A stretch of DNA of 64,000 bases from assembly GCA_047967505.1 (NCBI GenBank), contig CM106538.1; one strand, 5' to 3'. Under the pieces are notes generated by a model. The model searched no databases. It had not been told where the DNA came from and was given only the letters and a program-made list of their open reading frames with translations. Source of the stretch: Dipteris shenzhenensis (lineage: Eukaryota > Polypodiophyta > Polypodiopsida > Gleicheniales). Position numbers and translations under genes: made by a program. This document shows, one piece after another, positions 33,800-45,398 of the stretch; position 1 is the stretch's first letter; each line of letters begins with the position of its first letter.

Positions 33800-34542
33800 A
33801 ACTAATATGAATGAAGGCACTTCTACAAGGAGATAGAGATGCTGGTAGAGCCTGGGCCAATAGCAGCCTGCCACATGGCCAGGCTGAGCCACCCAGCCCT
33901 CAAGATGTGTGTCCCCACCAGGGGGTTTTATGGGAAGCAGCAAAGTCAGGTGGGGGCGCTGATTGGGTCGGCCAATTCCCCCTACCCAGTCGGCTACATG
34001 AAGGGGGCTTGGAGCCCTCTATAACGAGGCCAAAGGGGCCTGACTTCGCATCATCTGGAGCAGCCACTCAAGAGCAGATAGGAGCAGCAAGTCAGCAACC
34101 TTTGGGCCTACTTCCAAGAGGACAAAGGCAGGTTGAGGAGCAGCAGACATAGCTCACAAGAAGCCCACCTATGCTGACCCGGGCAGTCAGGTGCGTGATC
34201 ACGGACGGAGAGTCTACATAAGCTCAGAGAGGAGCACATGGGCCCATGGATCTAGAGGAGCCAAGGAGATAGTAGGAGAGCTTTTGGTAAGATCAAAGGA
34301 CCACGGTTTGGTGTGACTCTGCACCTTTTTTTTGTATTGGGTCCGGTCTTGGACATAAACATACCTTTTGTGGATTCTATATTTCTCTTGAGATTCACAA
34401 TCTATTTACTAGCTTGCACGCACACATGGTTGTGAAGTACACACGAGTAAAGAAATTTTGATTCTATAATTAAACACTTCCATGTGCATTCTTGCTATCA
34501 GTCTATGTTACAGGATATTCTCTGTAGGGATCATTTCTAACA
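33800..34542 (+). repeat. Copia-C LTR (left limit uncertain)
   Basis: A GC-rich segment followed by AT-rich sequence ends in TTTCTAACA at 34542, directly followed by a copia primer-binding site. The left end could not be fixed and no matching 3' LTR was found in the window, so 33800 is an estimate. Confidence 0.5.
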
Positions 34543-34553
34543 TGGTATCTGAG
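34543..34553 (+). other. Copia-C primer-binding site
   Basis: TGGTATCTGAG follows the LTR end at once and resembles TGGTATCAGAG, complementary to initiator Met tRNA. A gag pseudogene starts 300 bases downstream in the same orientation. Confidence 0.7.
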
Positions 34554-34849
34554 TTCTGACGGAAGTTCACGAGAAGTGGAGCTTGAAGGCAAGGACCTTG
34601 CTAAAGGACAACCTTGATTCATTGCTTGGGGGAATCTACTTCAGCGTCTGAAGGATTGATGCTAACCTGTGGAAATCTTAGATGTGAAATCTAATGTGAC
34701 AGGTGCGTAGAGCACGAGCTGGCGAGTAATTTGGCTTTTTGGAGCTCTGTGAAATTCCGTTTTGATCAAAAGATACAGCCCCCGGAAGGATTTGATAGGG
34801 CAAAATGATGATGTATAACACTCTAACTAATCCTTTTCAGTTCATTGTC

Positions 34850-35831
34850 ATGGCTAACAAATATCAGATCTGTAACTTTAGAGACACAAGAAAGCTTGAT
34901 GGGACGAATCACCCATTGTGGAAGATGAAGGTCAATAGCCATTTACTGTTGAGGAAGTCGCTGGAGAGTGCAAATGGGAGAGAGCTGATGCCTCAACTCA
35001 CCGTGACTATCCCAACCACATCAACTACAACAACGGTGATGACACTGGCAAAAACCTATGATAGTGAGAGCATGGCAAATCCATGATGCGGAGGCCTTGG
35101 CTATTATTACAGTGGATGTGGTGCTTCCTCACCCACAGATGGAAAATTCTTCCTTCGAGGCATGGACCATTCTGAGAAACATGTATGAGCTTAACAACAA
35201 GGCGAGGATCTTGGACCTCAAGACGGACTTGTATGGTATGAGTATGGATGAAGGGCATTTAGTTTAAGACCACATCACCAAGATGGTGGTAGGAGATCAG
35301 CTAGCAGTAGTGGGTCAAAGGATGAGCTCGCCTAGGATGGCAAGGCTATTGCTGGGAATGCTCCCTCGGAGCTATAGTAGTTTTCTGACTTTGATGATTG
35401 CAGGGCAGAGGGCAGCACCAGTGACGTTCGAGAAGCTGGCTCCATTGCTGCTGCAACAAGAAGCTCAAGAAAAGAAGTATGATGGAATAGATGATACTGC
35501 CCTAATATCTCACAATAGGAGCAAAGGCAAGCGTAAGGATAAGCCTAGCAAAGGCAAGCCCAAGAAGAACAAATCTGAGCAAAGGCAAGTGTGACGGTAA
35601 GCCTAGCAAAGGAAACCATAAGGGTAAGCCTAGCAAAGGCAAGCCCCAAGAAGGATAAATCTAAGCAAAGGCAAGGTTAAGGTAAGCCTATCAAAGGCAA
35701 GACCAAGAAGGACAAATCTGACGAAGGAGTGGACTGTTTAAATGAAGAAAACAAGAAGAGGAAGAAAGAGAATAAATGCTTCTATTGTGATGAGCCAGGG
35801 CATTTTGCTAAGGACTGCATTGGACTAGAAC
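34850..35831 (+). pseudogene. Copia-C gag with Lys-rich repeats and zinc knuckle
   Basis: From the ATG at 34850: LDGTNHPLWKMKVNSHLLLR, a frameshift near 35060, then SFEAWTILRNMYELNNKARI and LLLGMLPRSYSSFLTLM, ending in LAPLLLQQEAQEKK. A run of Lys/Gly/Ser-rich repeats (AAAGGCAAG-type units, 35520-35730) follows. The zinc knuckle CFYCDEPGHFAKDC is at 35777-35818. No protease, integrase or RT follows, so the copy is truncated soon after gag. It carries a stop after MDEGHLV and frame changes. Confidence 0.85.
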
Positions 35832-38737
35832 AAATAAGAAGTCTGTTTTGCTTAATGGGGTGCTAGCTTAAGATTATGTCCTCAAATTGCATGAACTTTG
35901 TATATCCTAAGATACACTCATGCTTGGGAGATGCTGGAGAAGATGCCGTCACACACCTAAGCTACACTACTTTGTGGACTGCAAATAGTTGTTGCGTAGT
36001 TAAGTTATTGCTCGCTTCAAGCACAAAAACAAATAAGAAGAAGGGTAATTTTTGCAATACTATAGAAAGTGTGCTTGTACCTAGGCATATGCCATATAAA
36101 ACACGTCTCCAAAAGGCCTTGAATGGAAGTCGGGAAAATATGCCAAAACGTTGGATGACGCAATAGCAACTGCGTTGAATTACACAAGGGGCAAGACAAG
36201 TGTTCTTCAAACATGGTCTAAAGATTTCCTTGCCCTCTATGAACTTTACTTTTGGATAACGAGGCAATCTGTATGCCCGCAGCTTTGGAGCTTGATTTCA
36301 CATACCTCCTGCTCTACCTTGAATTTCCTCTCTCTCGGTACCTTAAACTTGAAGAATGAGAAATTAAAAACTAGTCTCTCTGTGAAAGAGAAATTGGCTG
36401 AACTATATAAGGTCCTGGTGCTCAAGAAGAAATGAAGATATAATCTAAACTTCTATTGCTCCTAAAATGGCTCCTATTCTTCAAAAAACTGCACTCGGCT
36501 GTTACATAGCCAAGATAAAATTGTAAATAAAAGGCGCCCAAGCGGGTGATGGTATTCTCTTTCAGAAAACAAGGCATTCGTCTGTAGAACACCACATAGG
36601 AATACAAAATCCCGTCCTTACAACAATATAAATAATTGAACACACAATAACAAAGCGTGTCGGACACGGCCGTTGCTACGCTACGCTATGGCTTATGTTC
36701 CACACAATTATAGAGGCCAATTTTTCTCTGGTTAACATGACGACGATTGAATTTTGCAGAGAGCGTCTACAGTGGCCTGTCCGGGCTCGTCCCACCCTCT
36801 TGGGCCCTGCAGGCTAAGTAAGCTGCAGTTTGCTACAATCGCAGCTCTGACTTCTATTCAACTTGATGCTACCAACGCTATCGCTGCTATGTGCTGCTGC
36901 TTTTGTTGCTTTCTGTATATCATGCAGGGAAGTACTCAAGCAGTTGCAGAGGCAGCGCCTCATAGGGAAGACAACAGAAGATACCTAGATATCAGAGCAT
37001 TCCATCAACTTTTCATGCTGGAGCTGGCAGAGAAAATTAGACACCCATCAACCATCCCTCCATGAAAACCGTCCAGCGAGAAAGACCACTATCCCAGGCA
37101 TCTCAAGAATAACCAATCACTGTGCAGTACACACAAAAAGTACACCCTAAACCCTAAGCCCTAAAACCAATCTCAACAAGGAGTCGAGTCGTTTGAGCAC
37201 CGGTGGCCGATCCGATACTCCAAAGCCGTGAGGGATTCGTTTGGGCACCCGGGTTGCACGTCTTGTCTGTTGTTATCAAGCACCTGCCCAATGTGCACGG
37301 GAACCGCTTCTTACGTGAGCTGGATAGCTTCAAAAAGGGGGGGACTTGAACTCAAGATACTGCTTGCCATGGAGATGTTATTAAGAAGAACTGTAATAGA
37401 AAAGGCTCTACTCGCCATCCCTAAGGGGAAGGACTTACTAAAGGAGAGGGTTTTTTCGAGCCATTTTTTATTTCATGATATACTTGTATTTTGTCTCATT
37501 TTGATTGGATTGAGTTCTTGGGCACTTGTTGATGCTCAAGAAAATGCATGCTAATGAATTGAATGCTTTACTCTTGTGATCAACAACTTGCAAATGGTGG
37601 GTGTTGGATTTTCCCAAAGTTGGTACAACCCAAATCCTTCACCATTTAATGTCTTGGATTTTGTTTAGATACCACGATTTCATCTCATTAATGTTGTGCT
37701 GCTAGCTTCGATGCATTGTATAGGTTGCACATTGATTGGAGTATGAGGATGTGCCCATGCTTACAAATTGAGGAATTCATGATCTTTTTCGTCATTCTTT
37801 CCATCGCCCTACTTTTGTTACACTTGCACATTATGGTAGATCATGAAGTTTCCCATGAATCAATGGACACACAGAGCTCGAATTTCAAGCGAGGTCTACA
37901 ACTTCGAATTTCTATTTCAGCTTCTTTTCCATGGTTCCTTCTTTTCTAAGCGTTTCCATGCTTCCTCCTTTTTGTTCAGAACCAGCGCAGACATGTGCAA
38001 CCGATTTCGACAATACAATGACAATGTGACGTCAAGCTTCAAAGGTATAAACTCCCTCCATGTTTGCTTGCTCTCAAAAATGTTATTTTGATTCAGGTGC
38101 CATGCACAAGAACTATTGTTGGACTCATCAAGCGGTTCTCAGAGGACTTGGATGTGTGATTGGCCACTCTTCTGCAATTGAGCAAACACACACAACTTTG
38201 TGACTCCCAGCTTCTCCCCTAGCACTGAAGAAATCCACCATGCAAGGACCTTCGAATTCTGTGTGTGTGTGTGTGTGTGTTTGGACGACAAACACCTGTT
38301 TGTAAAGCATCACTGAGGTTCATCATCCTTAAGATGAGAGTTCCCATTTGTAAGGCTTTCTACCTATTGCTACACATCTCCTACACATAGACTTTCTGTT
38401 CGTATGTTAAATCCTTAGAATCTTTTGTTATCAAGCTTTAATTGTGTCCATGCCAAAGACTTGAACAGCAGCTTGGGGCCTATTTGTAGTAATAAAGTGA
38501 CTTTGAAAGCATTGCAACCTGCGTTGGCATAGTTTGATTTGTTTCATTTCACACAACTGAACACATTCAAAACATCAAAAGCAGCATGTGAGATTTTTAC
38601 AAAACTATATGAACCTTAAAGAATACATCAAGAGTTTTGATAGTCAAAAATAAAATCACTCAAAGCTTCCAACAAAGCAATGAGCAATGCCAATCTCAAA
38701 ATAATGGCATAAAGATATGGGCCGGTGAATTTGGAAG
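35832..38737. other. Unassigned stretch with CpG-rich pockets
   Basis: No gene is recognised. Between about 36660 and 37330 the sequence is richer in GC than its flanks and may be a remnant of a host gene. At 37976-38040 and 38097-38200 two open blocks sit between plausible AG and GT signals and join in frame (..MCNRFRQYNDN.. to ..MHKNYCWTHQAVLRGL..), but the protein is unknown to me. Confidence 0.35.
38260..38281. repeat. (TG)11 microsatellite
   Basis: A pure TG dinucleotide run. Confidence 0.98.
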
Positions 38738-38962
38738 CTTGATATGGCTTTAAAATTTGGAATGTGGCAATTGGTATTCCAAGACTGAACTTCTTAGGAA
38801 AGTGCATGAAGCATGTCGCTTTGGCAAACCAACTAGATTCGGCTTTAGCAAAGAACAAACAGAGCAAAAGGTGCTCTTGACTTAGTACACTCCAATGTAC
38901 AAGCTTATGCATAGACCACAAGCATCAATGGAGCATTATATGACCCTAAATTTATTGATATC
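38738..38962 (+). pseudogene. Copia integrase fragment into which Copia-D inserted
   Basis: The plus strand reads NVAIGIPRLNFL, KVHEACRFGKPTR and SINGALYDPKFIDI over frames. It matches the Copia-E integrase zinc-binding region and core start (NMAIGIPKLQFLGKVCEACY, SINGSLYYLTFIDDY). It stops abruptly at 38962 where the Copia-D LTR begins, so Copia-D probably jumped into this older relative. The other half is not visible. Confidence 0.7.
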
Positions 38963-39219
38963 TGACAAAATATGAAGAAGGGAGAGGAGAAGAGTGGAGA
39001 TGAGGAGAGAGGGCACAGCTAGAGAGCACACCACAAATGACTAACTGTACACTAGATTTAGTTGAAAAAATAGAATATATACAAACCCCTTTAGGGTTAG
39101 GGTTAGGGGATCTAGCCCTTTCCTTTATAGCACTCTATAAGGTTAGTGATATGCACATATGATCACATGATGGTGCTATGCACACGTGATCACATGATGT
39201 TGAGCATGAACTCTCAATA
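38963..39219 (-). repeat. Copia-D 3' LTR (257 bp)
   Basis: The reverse complement matches the Copia-E LTRs over all 257 bp. The terminal TG has become TA (TATTGAGAG). It contains the telomere-like TTAGGG run at about 39091-39110. Confidence 0.93.
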
Positions 39220-39307
39220 CCTTCCCTCAAGATCAACATCATGAAGTAGGCCTTCCCTTAAGATGATAATTCTGGGGAATCGAAGAAGGACTGAGCATTA
39301 CATTCCA

Positions 39308-41976
39308 TCACACCCCTTTAATGGGAATGTCCTTCCTCTGCATCAAACCAAGAGCTAGTCGGTGTTTCTCGAATAGCTCTTTACCGAGTGGTTTGGTAGA
39401 GATGTCTGCAACATTCTCTTTGCTATCACAATGCTGCAATGTGATGTCACCAAGTAACACTCTTTCTCTAATGAAGTGCTCTCTGACATCAATGTGCTTT
39501 GTCGTAGAGTGATACAATGGATTTTTTGCCAATGCTTGAGCCGATTGATTATCACAGTATATTGTTGTTGGCTTTGACTCATCAAAGTAATCTGTTTCTG
39601 ACAATAGTCTTCTGAGCCATATAGCCTCACATGGACCTGTAGTGAGTGCTCTATATTCTGCTTTAGTCGAAGACAAAGAACCAGTTGGCTGTTTGTTTGA
39701 CAACCATGATATAGCACCTTGACCAAGGAAAAATGCATATCCCTGTGTCGATCTCCTGGTCTCATGATCTCTGGCATAGTCATTGTCACAGTATCCATGC
39801 AACCATGGATGACTTCCTCTGTATTCTATCCCAAACTATCTTGTACCTCTGATGTATCTCAAGACTCTTTTGGCTGCATTCCAATGAGACTATTTCGAAT
39901 TTGCCATAAACTGTGCTAGTGAGCTTATTGCATAACAAATATATGGCCCTATGATTGTCAGATATATAAGAGATCCGATGAGCTGCCTGTAGTATCTGTC
40001 ATTGACTGTAGGCTTTTCTGAATCTTTAGTAAATTTCAAACTCTGTTCCATGGGAGTGGTTGCAATCTTGCAATCTGCTATATAAAACTTCTTCAGGAGA
40101 CTGTCAACATATTTGAGCTGACTCATGAATGTGCTATTTGAATCTCTCCATAGCTCAATTCCAAGACAATAGTGCATAAGTCCAAGATCTTTCATGTCGA
40201 ACTTTGCAGATAAGTCTTGTTTTGGTTTTTTGATGAAGCTATCCTTGCTTCCTGTCACAATTACATCATCTACGTACAAAAGTACAATAGTAATGTCTTC
40301 CCCTTGAACTTTGTAGTAGAGAGTATGACCTGCATTGGATTTCATGTATCCCAGATCAGCAAAATACTTGTCAATTCTGCTATACCAACTTCTGGGTGCT
40401 TGCTTTAAGCTGTAGAGACTTTTCTTGAGATGGCAAACCTTATTCTCTTTTCCCGGTTCAACATAACCTGCTAGTTGTTGCATGTAGACTTCCTCGTCGA
40501 GATAACCATTGAGAAATGCATTCTTGACATCGAGCTGATGCACATTCCATCTGCTGAGTGTCGCTAGTGATATCAAGAACCTTATGGAATCCATCTTTGC
40601 TACTGGAGCATAAGTCTCATCATAATCTTAACCATATTGCTGTGCAAATCCTTTTGCAACTAGTCTAGCTTTGTATCTCTGAATACTTCCATCTAGATTA
40701 TACTTCACTTTGTATACCTATTTGTTTGCTATGACCTTCTTTCCTGGTGGAAGGTTGCATAGTTCCCAAGTATTATTCTTATACAAAGCATCCATTTCTT
40801 CATTCATAGAAGTTTGCTAGTCTAGCTTGTCTACTGCATCTTCGAAGTACACTGGCTCTTCTATAGCCCCACCATGATGGTAGTCATAAGAGCATAGTTG
40901 GTGGTATCCACCTGAATTGCTTTGCCTTTCTAAGCATATATCAATCTAGCTGGTGGTCTGCTTTCCCTAGTAGACCGTCTAAGCTACTGTGGCTCTGCTT
41001 GGGGTGTTGCTGGCAATTCTTGCTCTTCTTCATCAACCTATTTTGTAGATGACTATGAAGTCGATGCTTCTATCTCCTATGTAGGTGAGGTTTTCCATTC
41101 TTATTCCTCATCAAAGATTACATCTCTAGAGATAATGACCTTGCGGTTGATGGAATCATACAACTTCTATGCTTTGCTTTCTTCACGGAAGCCAACCATG
41201 ATGCCTTTGCATGACTTCGCATCCAATTTCCTGCGATGATCATCATGTATGTGGGCATATGCTATGCAACTAAATATGCAGAGATGCCCAATATGTGGCT
41301 TGTGTCCAGTGAATGCTTCATAAGGAGTCATACCTTGTATCGGTTTGGTAGGAAGCAGATTAAGCAAGTAGTTTGCTGTAGCTATTGCTTCTACCCAATA
41401 CTGATTTAGAAGATGCTTCTCACTAAGCATTGCTCTAGCACTGTCTGCTAAAGTCCCATTCTTCCTTTCAGCTCTTGCATTTTGCTAAGGAGTATATGCA
41501 CATGTGAATTGTCTTTGTATGCCGTGACTTCTACAAAAGTTCATGAATGCTGAAGACATGTATTCACCTCCTCTATCTGATCTCATGACCTTGATCTTTC
41601 TGCCTATCTGGTTTTCTACCATGGCTTTGAATTCTTGAAATCTGGAAAACACTTTAGATTTATCTTTTAGAAAGTACACCTAACAATATCTGCTGTAGTT
41701 GTCGATGAAAGTCAAGTAGTAAAGTGAACCATTGATGCTGCGGGTCTAGGCATAACCCCATACATTTGTATGTATCAAATCAAGAATACCTCGTGCACGA
41801 GAGGTACTTCTACCAAAGTTGGTTTGCTTTTGTTTGCCAAAGTAGCATGCTTCGCGAACTTTTCCCAGAAACTGTAGCTTTGGAATCCCAATTGACATAT
41901 TCTGATTCCTGAGATCTAACAAGTACTTGAAATTAACATGACCATATCTCTTGTTCCATTTTGCAAATAGTGGCAT
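39308..41976 (-). pseudogene. Copia-D integrase-RT-RNase H polyprotein (broken)
   Basis: Open pieces are 41976-41746 and 41679-41485 (integrase), 41430-41167 (integrase C-terminus), 40594-39890 (RT with LYVDD) and 39802-39308 (RNase H with CDNDYARD, STKAEYRALTTG and a complete C-terminus). Stops compared with Copia-E include CAG to TAG at 41746-41748, 41485-41487, 41077-41079 and 40930-40932, CAA to TAA near 40628, and two TGG to TAG changes. The RNase H end is intact here but broken in Copia-E. Confidence 0.92.
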
Positions 41977-41985
41977 CTGTTGCAG

Positions 41986-42814
41986 TTAATTGAGAGCAAG
42001 TTTTTATTGATGGGTTGGATGGCATTGTTCTATTAATATGGTTAAACGCTAAGACAAATACATAATCCAAATATATTGAAATTGTTTTCTTATCTCCATA
42101 GCATTGCCTACCTTCTTGCACCTCAAAGTAAGCAATCATGCAAAGATTTACAACAATTGTAACAAGTTTTAGAGATACTAATGGCAAAAAAAAAGATCAT
42201 AATGAAGCGAAGTGAAGCAGTATAGGGCCCATATGTTGAATCATAGATGTCATAATGTATGTAGAGATCAAAGCAAAGATTGAGGATTCAAATCTTTGTG
42301 ATATTGCATTGCATAGCACTAAGGATTGCGTGTCTAGATGAACCCTACCTCAGAAAGGACCCTATGGCATAATGCTCCTTATATTCTTGTTGTCCACAGT
42401 AGGCTAATATCCCTCTCCTTCTCCCTACCCCCTGCCCCTCCCCCTCCCTCCATCCCTCCCTCCCCCCCCCCCCCTCTCTCTCTCTCTCGGAGGGGATATG
42501 ATCCTTTCATGGAGGTATTGGTTGGGGGCTCTTATCGGAGTGAAGCCACCCATTCCCATCACAAATCAGATGTTTGGCACACTTATGCATGCTCTCTTTA
42601 TGATGTCCCAAATGAGATGTTGGATGATGTGTCTTTTATGCCCAAGCCCACTACATATGTCACTTGTTCACTGCACAGAATGTACAATTTACCATTGCTT
42701 ACCGCGTCATAACTGGATCATGAGGGACTATGGAGTGAGCACTTCTCACATGGGTAGAGGTCCTGACTCTGATTCTAGCATAGTTTTTCACCCATGCCAT
42801 ATGCTATGGCTTCT
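41986..42814. other. Unassigned, with a polypyrimidine tract
   Basis: AT-rich, then a C/T-rich run at 42403-42488 (including C14 and (CT)9), then about 300 bases of unassigned open frames that may belong to the following LINE. Confidence 0.45.
42403..42488. repeat. Polypyrimidine tract
   Basis: CCCTCC-type units, a run of C and then (CT)n. On the other strand it is a polypurine tract. Confidence 0.95.
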
Positions 42815-43190
42815 CACTACCTGACCATTGTTACACCGATACACTGAGAGAGGAGATCCCATGGACAGTGGGAACTACCGCACTCTTATGATGATTGGCT
42901 ACACTTTGGCTAAGATATATGGATCGGTACTAGAGAGGGAGATCAACGCCACACAAAGGGTCATGGTGGCTAGTTGGCTCTTGTGTGCGAGAAAGTTTTT
43001 AGAGACAACACTCCACCTTGGATCACATCTTCACCTTGAGGGCTATCATTGAGGAGTCAAAGTTGAGGCATCAAAAAGTCTCAAAATATGATTTGGGAAT
43101 ATTGAAGAAGTACATGACTTATAAACAGACAATGTTTGTAGGCCAACTAGCAACATCATTCTATAAATACAAAACTATCCACCTTGTAAA
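42815..43190 (+). pseudogene. LINE (L1-like) reverse transcriptase fragment
   Basis: Over two frames it reads LTIVTPIH, RGDPMDSGNYRTLMMIGYTL, AKIYGSVLEREINA, then DHIFTLRAIIEESK. This is the N-terminal part of a non-LTR RT (typically KKGDP-NYR-, ALGKLYSSVLE, TDHIFTLR). The catalytic FADD region is absent. Short and decayed. Confidence 0.82.
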
Positions 43191-43221
43191 TTGAGATATG
43201 AAGAGGTCAAAATTGCACATT

Positions 43222-44030
43222 TTATATACAAGTTTTCTTATCATCAATTGGTCGCATTGTGACATTTTCATCAACATTGTGTGCATGTATTTTGGTTAGC
43301 AATAACTCCATTTTCATCCTTTCCTTGGGCTCATTCTGGCATAAGTAGAGTTTACAATCCCACAATAGCTTTATTACATGCCCTGGGTATAATTGATTAC
43401 TTGACAGTGCGGACCTACAGCCCACAAGGAAGTTAGCTATTTCACCAAGTAACCAACCAAAAACATAGCAATCTGACATGTTTGACCGTGCACCATTTGG
43501 TTGAGGGTATGCATCATTTCTCATGCACAACTTTGGAGCAAACTAAGGTAATCATGACTTTGGAGCAAGCGCCTGAACCTACTCGGTCAGTTCTGTGGAA
43601 ACCTTCTCCAACCAATAATGCTCATATGCATAGATTTTCCATCTGGTGTGAAATCTAGCACATAGTTTTTCGCATTCAAGTCAGTGTGTCTGAACCCCCA
43701 CTCATGCACTAATTTCATTGCATTGGCAATATCTGCACAAATGGCAAGAGCATTCTCACAAAATAGGCATGCTCGTATCTAACTCCGCGTATCATGCCAC
43801 GTATTGTGAGGTTGCTAGTGGGGGTTGCCTCACCTTGCCCAGTTCAGATAATCATGATACATGGAAGGTAGACTCATGAGCATGTCATGAATACTACCTC
43901 CATTGAAGTATGGACTAATTAACCAAAGATCACTAGCATGTGTGTAACCAATGGCTTGACACACGACCCTATGCATTACAGTCATTGCTAGCTCTGTCTT
44001 CAAATTATTTATGTACATCTGCAGTATCAT
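43222..44030 (-). pseudogene. Protein-kinase domain pseudogene
   Basis: Minus-strand pieces in kinase order: HASDLWLISPYFNGGSIHDM (hinge region), then CADIANAMKLVHEWGFRHTD running into LNAKNYVLDFTPDG (the catalytic loop; HRDLNxxN has become HTDLNAKN). MSDCYVFGWLLGEIAN (the helix F region, normally SDVYSFGVLLWE) follows. Frameshifts and stops separate them. The catalytic Asp of the loop is still readable, but the Arg is lost. Upstream (44.05-44.23 kb) a stretch FADMCSTTVHFPLVALTILE may be an N-terminal domain; I cannot name it. Confidence 0.6.
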
Positions 44031-45029
44031 GCCTCAACTTCTTGCCATCATAAGACAGGGTTGGCTTGAAACCTGGCACACCCTCTATCTTATCTCGATA
44101 CACTTTTCCTTCCACATCCCACCCAATTCTTCAAGAATTGTCAATGCAACTAGTGGGAAGTGTACCGTTGTAGAGCACATGTCAGCAAACTTTGTGCATA
44201 GATCTATTTGTGTCTTTCCATCTTGACTTCTCATGTCAATTCTTTTTTAGGAACCACTAACAACCTAGTTGTAATATTGGCTAGCGACGTTCGATATTCT
44301 ATTGTGGCTACCCTTTTCTCCTTTTTGTTTTTTCTATGAATGGCAGTGTGGGATTCTTTCCATTCTAGGAGCCACCTCTAGTTTTTTCCTTGTTGCATTT
44401 GTCAAGGGCTCTGACTGCTTTACTGTTTCCCATTGAACAACTATATCACCCAACACTTTAGGTAGGAAGTTCAATACAACCTCTTTCTCCTCTGTCTACT
44501 CCACCTCTTCGCGCCTCATCTAGCTACATTCAAATTGAGAAAATATGCGCTCTTGCATTTCATCCAACTATGAGGAATCTCTCTTATTTGCTCCTCACTC
44601 AGTGTAATGATATGTCAAAAACACACCTTGCAGACAAGGTGTTTTAACTCGATTCTCCAAGTGTCTCTCTCTCTTTGAAGGGGTGGCTGCCATGAGGAAA
44701 GCAGAGGTATAGATCTAATTCATACAACAATCATCACGTAAGCACTCGACCAGTTCTACTACCATGACAACATGTACATATGAAAACCAATGCAGAAGCA
44801 ATTAAGTAATTCACATGCCAATCGTAATGCATTACATTAACACTGAACAATCATTACAAAAACAAAAGCAAAAGAATTATGTAATCAACACAACAATCAT
44901 TGCTATGGTACGATGAAAGTGAAAATCAAATTGTACATACAAACACATAGAACATGTGCAACACAATTTCTTTGAAAATAAAATTGAAATCCATGCACAC
45001 ATCACAACAAGACAAAGAAAATATAGACG
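44031..45029. other. Unassigned, between kinase pseudogene and CACTA remnant
   Basis: No further domains are certain. It is AT-rich and contains short frames only. Confidence 0.35.
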
Positions 45030-45180
45030 TGCAAAATAGCAGGCACATCTATAGGCATACATAGAATTAATGAAAATACAAGCGTGCCTATTAACACATC
45101 TATTAGCACGGTTATTAATAGTGCATCTACAGTATATATTAGATGCGTTTATAAACGCACAGTAGAGTTTGAAATTTTGA
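45030..45180. repeat. Subterminal repeat cluster, 3' side of the CACTA element
   Basis: Short related words in both orientations: GGCACATCTATAGGCAT, ACACATCTATTAGCACG, AGTGCATCTAC and TAGATGCGTTTATAAACGCA. Clusters of 10-20-bp inverted words near the ends are typical of CACTA elements. The exact terminus was not found. Confidence 0.6.
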
Positions 45181-45398
45181 TGCAGGCTAATAAATGTCCA
45201 TTGTTGCTTTCCAAACATCGCCCATGATTACCAAAGCACATAATTTAAAAAAAATATCAAAGCTATGCACGTGTCACACACGATAATATGCTTTTTGCCA
45301 AATGCACATATACAAAAATTAAGTGAGGTGAGGAGAGTGAGACAATATATAAAATAGTTTCGCCAATATGTAAGAAATTTGGATGAGACAATGATGGG

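Larger units (their letters stand above)
38963..41985 (-). mobile_element. Copia-D: 5'-truncated relative of Copia-E
   Basis: It holds the 3' LTR (38963-39219), RNase H, RT and most of integrase in inverted order relative to Copia-E. Sequence match to Copia-E is high throughout. Homology ends at about 41985, at the position of Copia-E CAACAGATGCC (57.82 kb), so gag, protease and the 5' LTR are lost. No target duplication can be checked. Confidence 0.92.
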
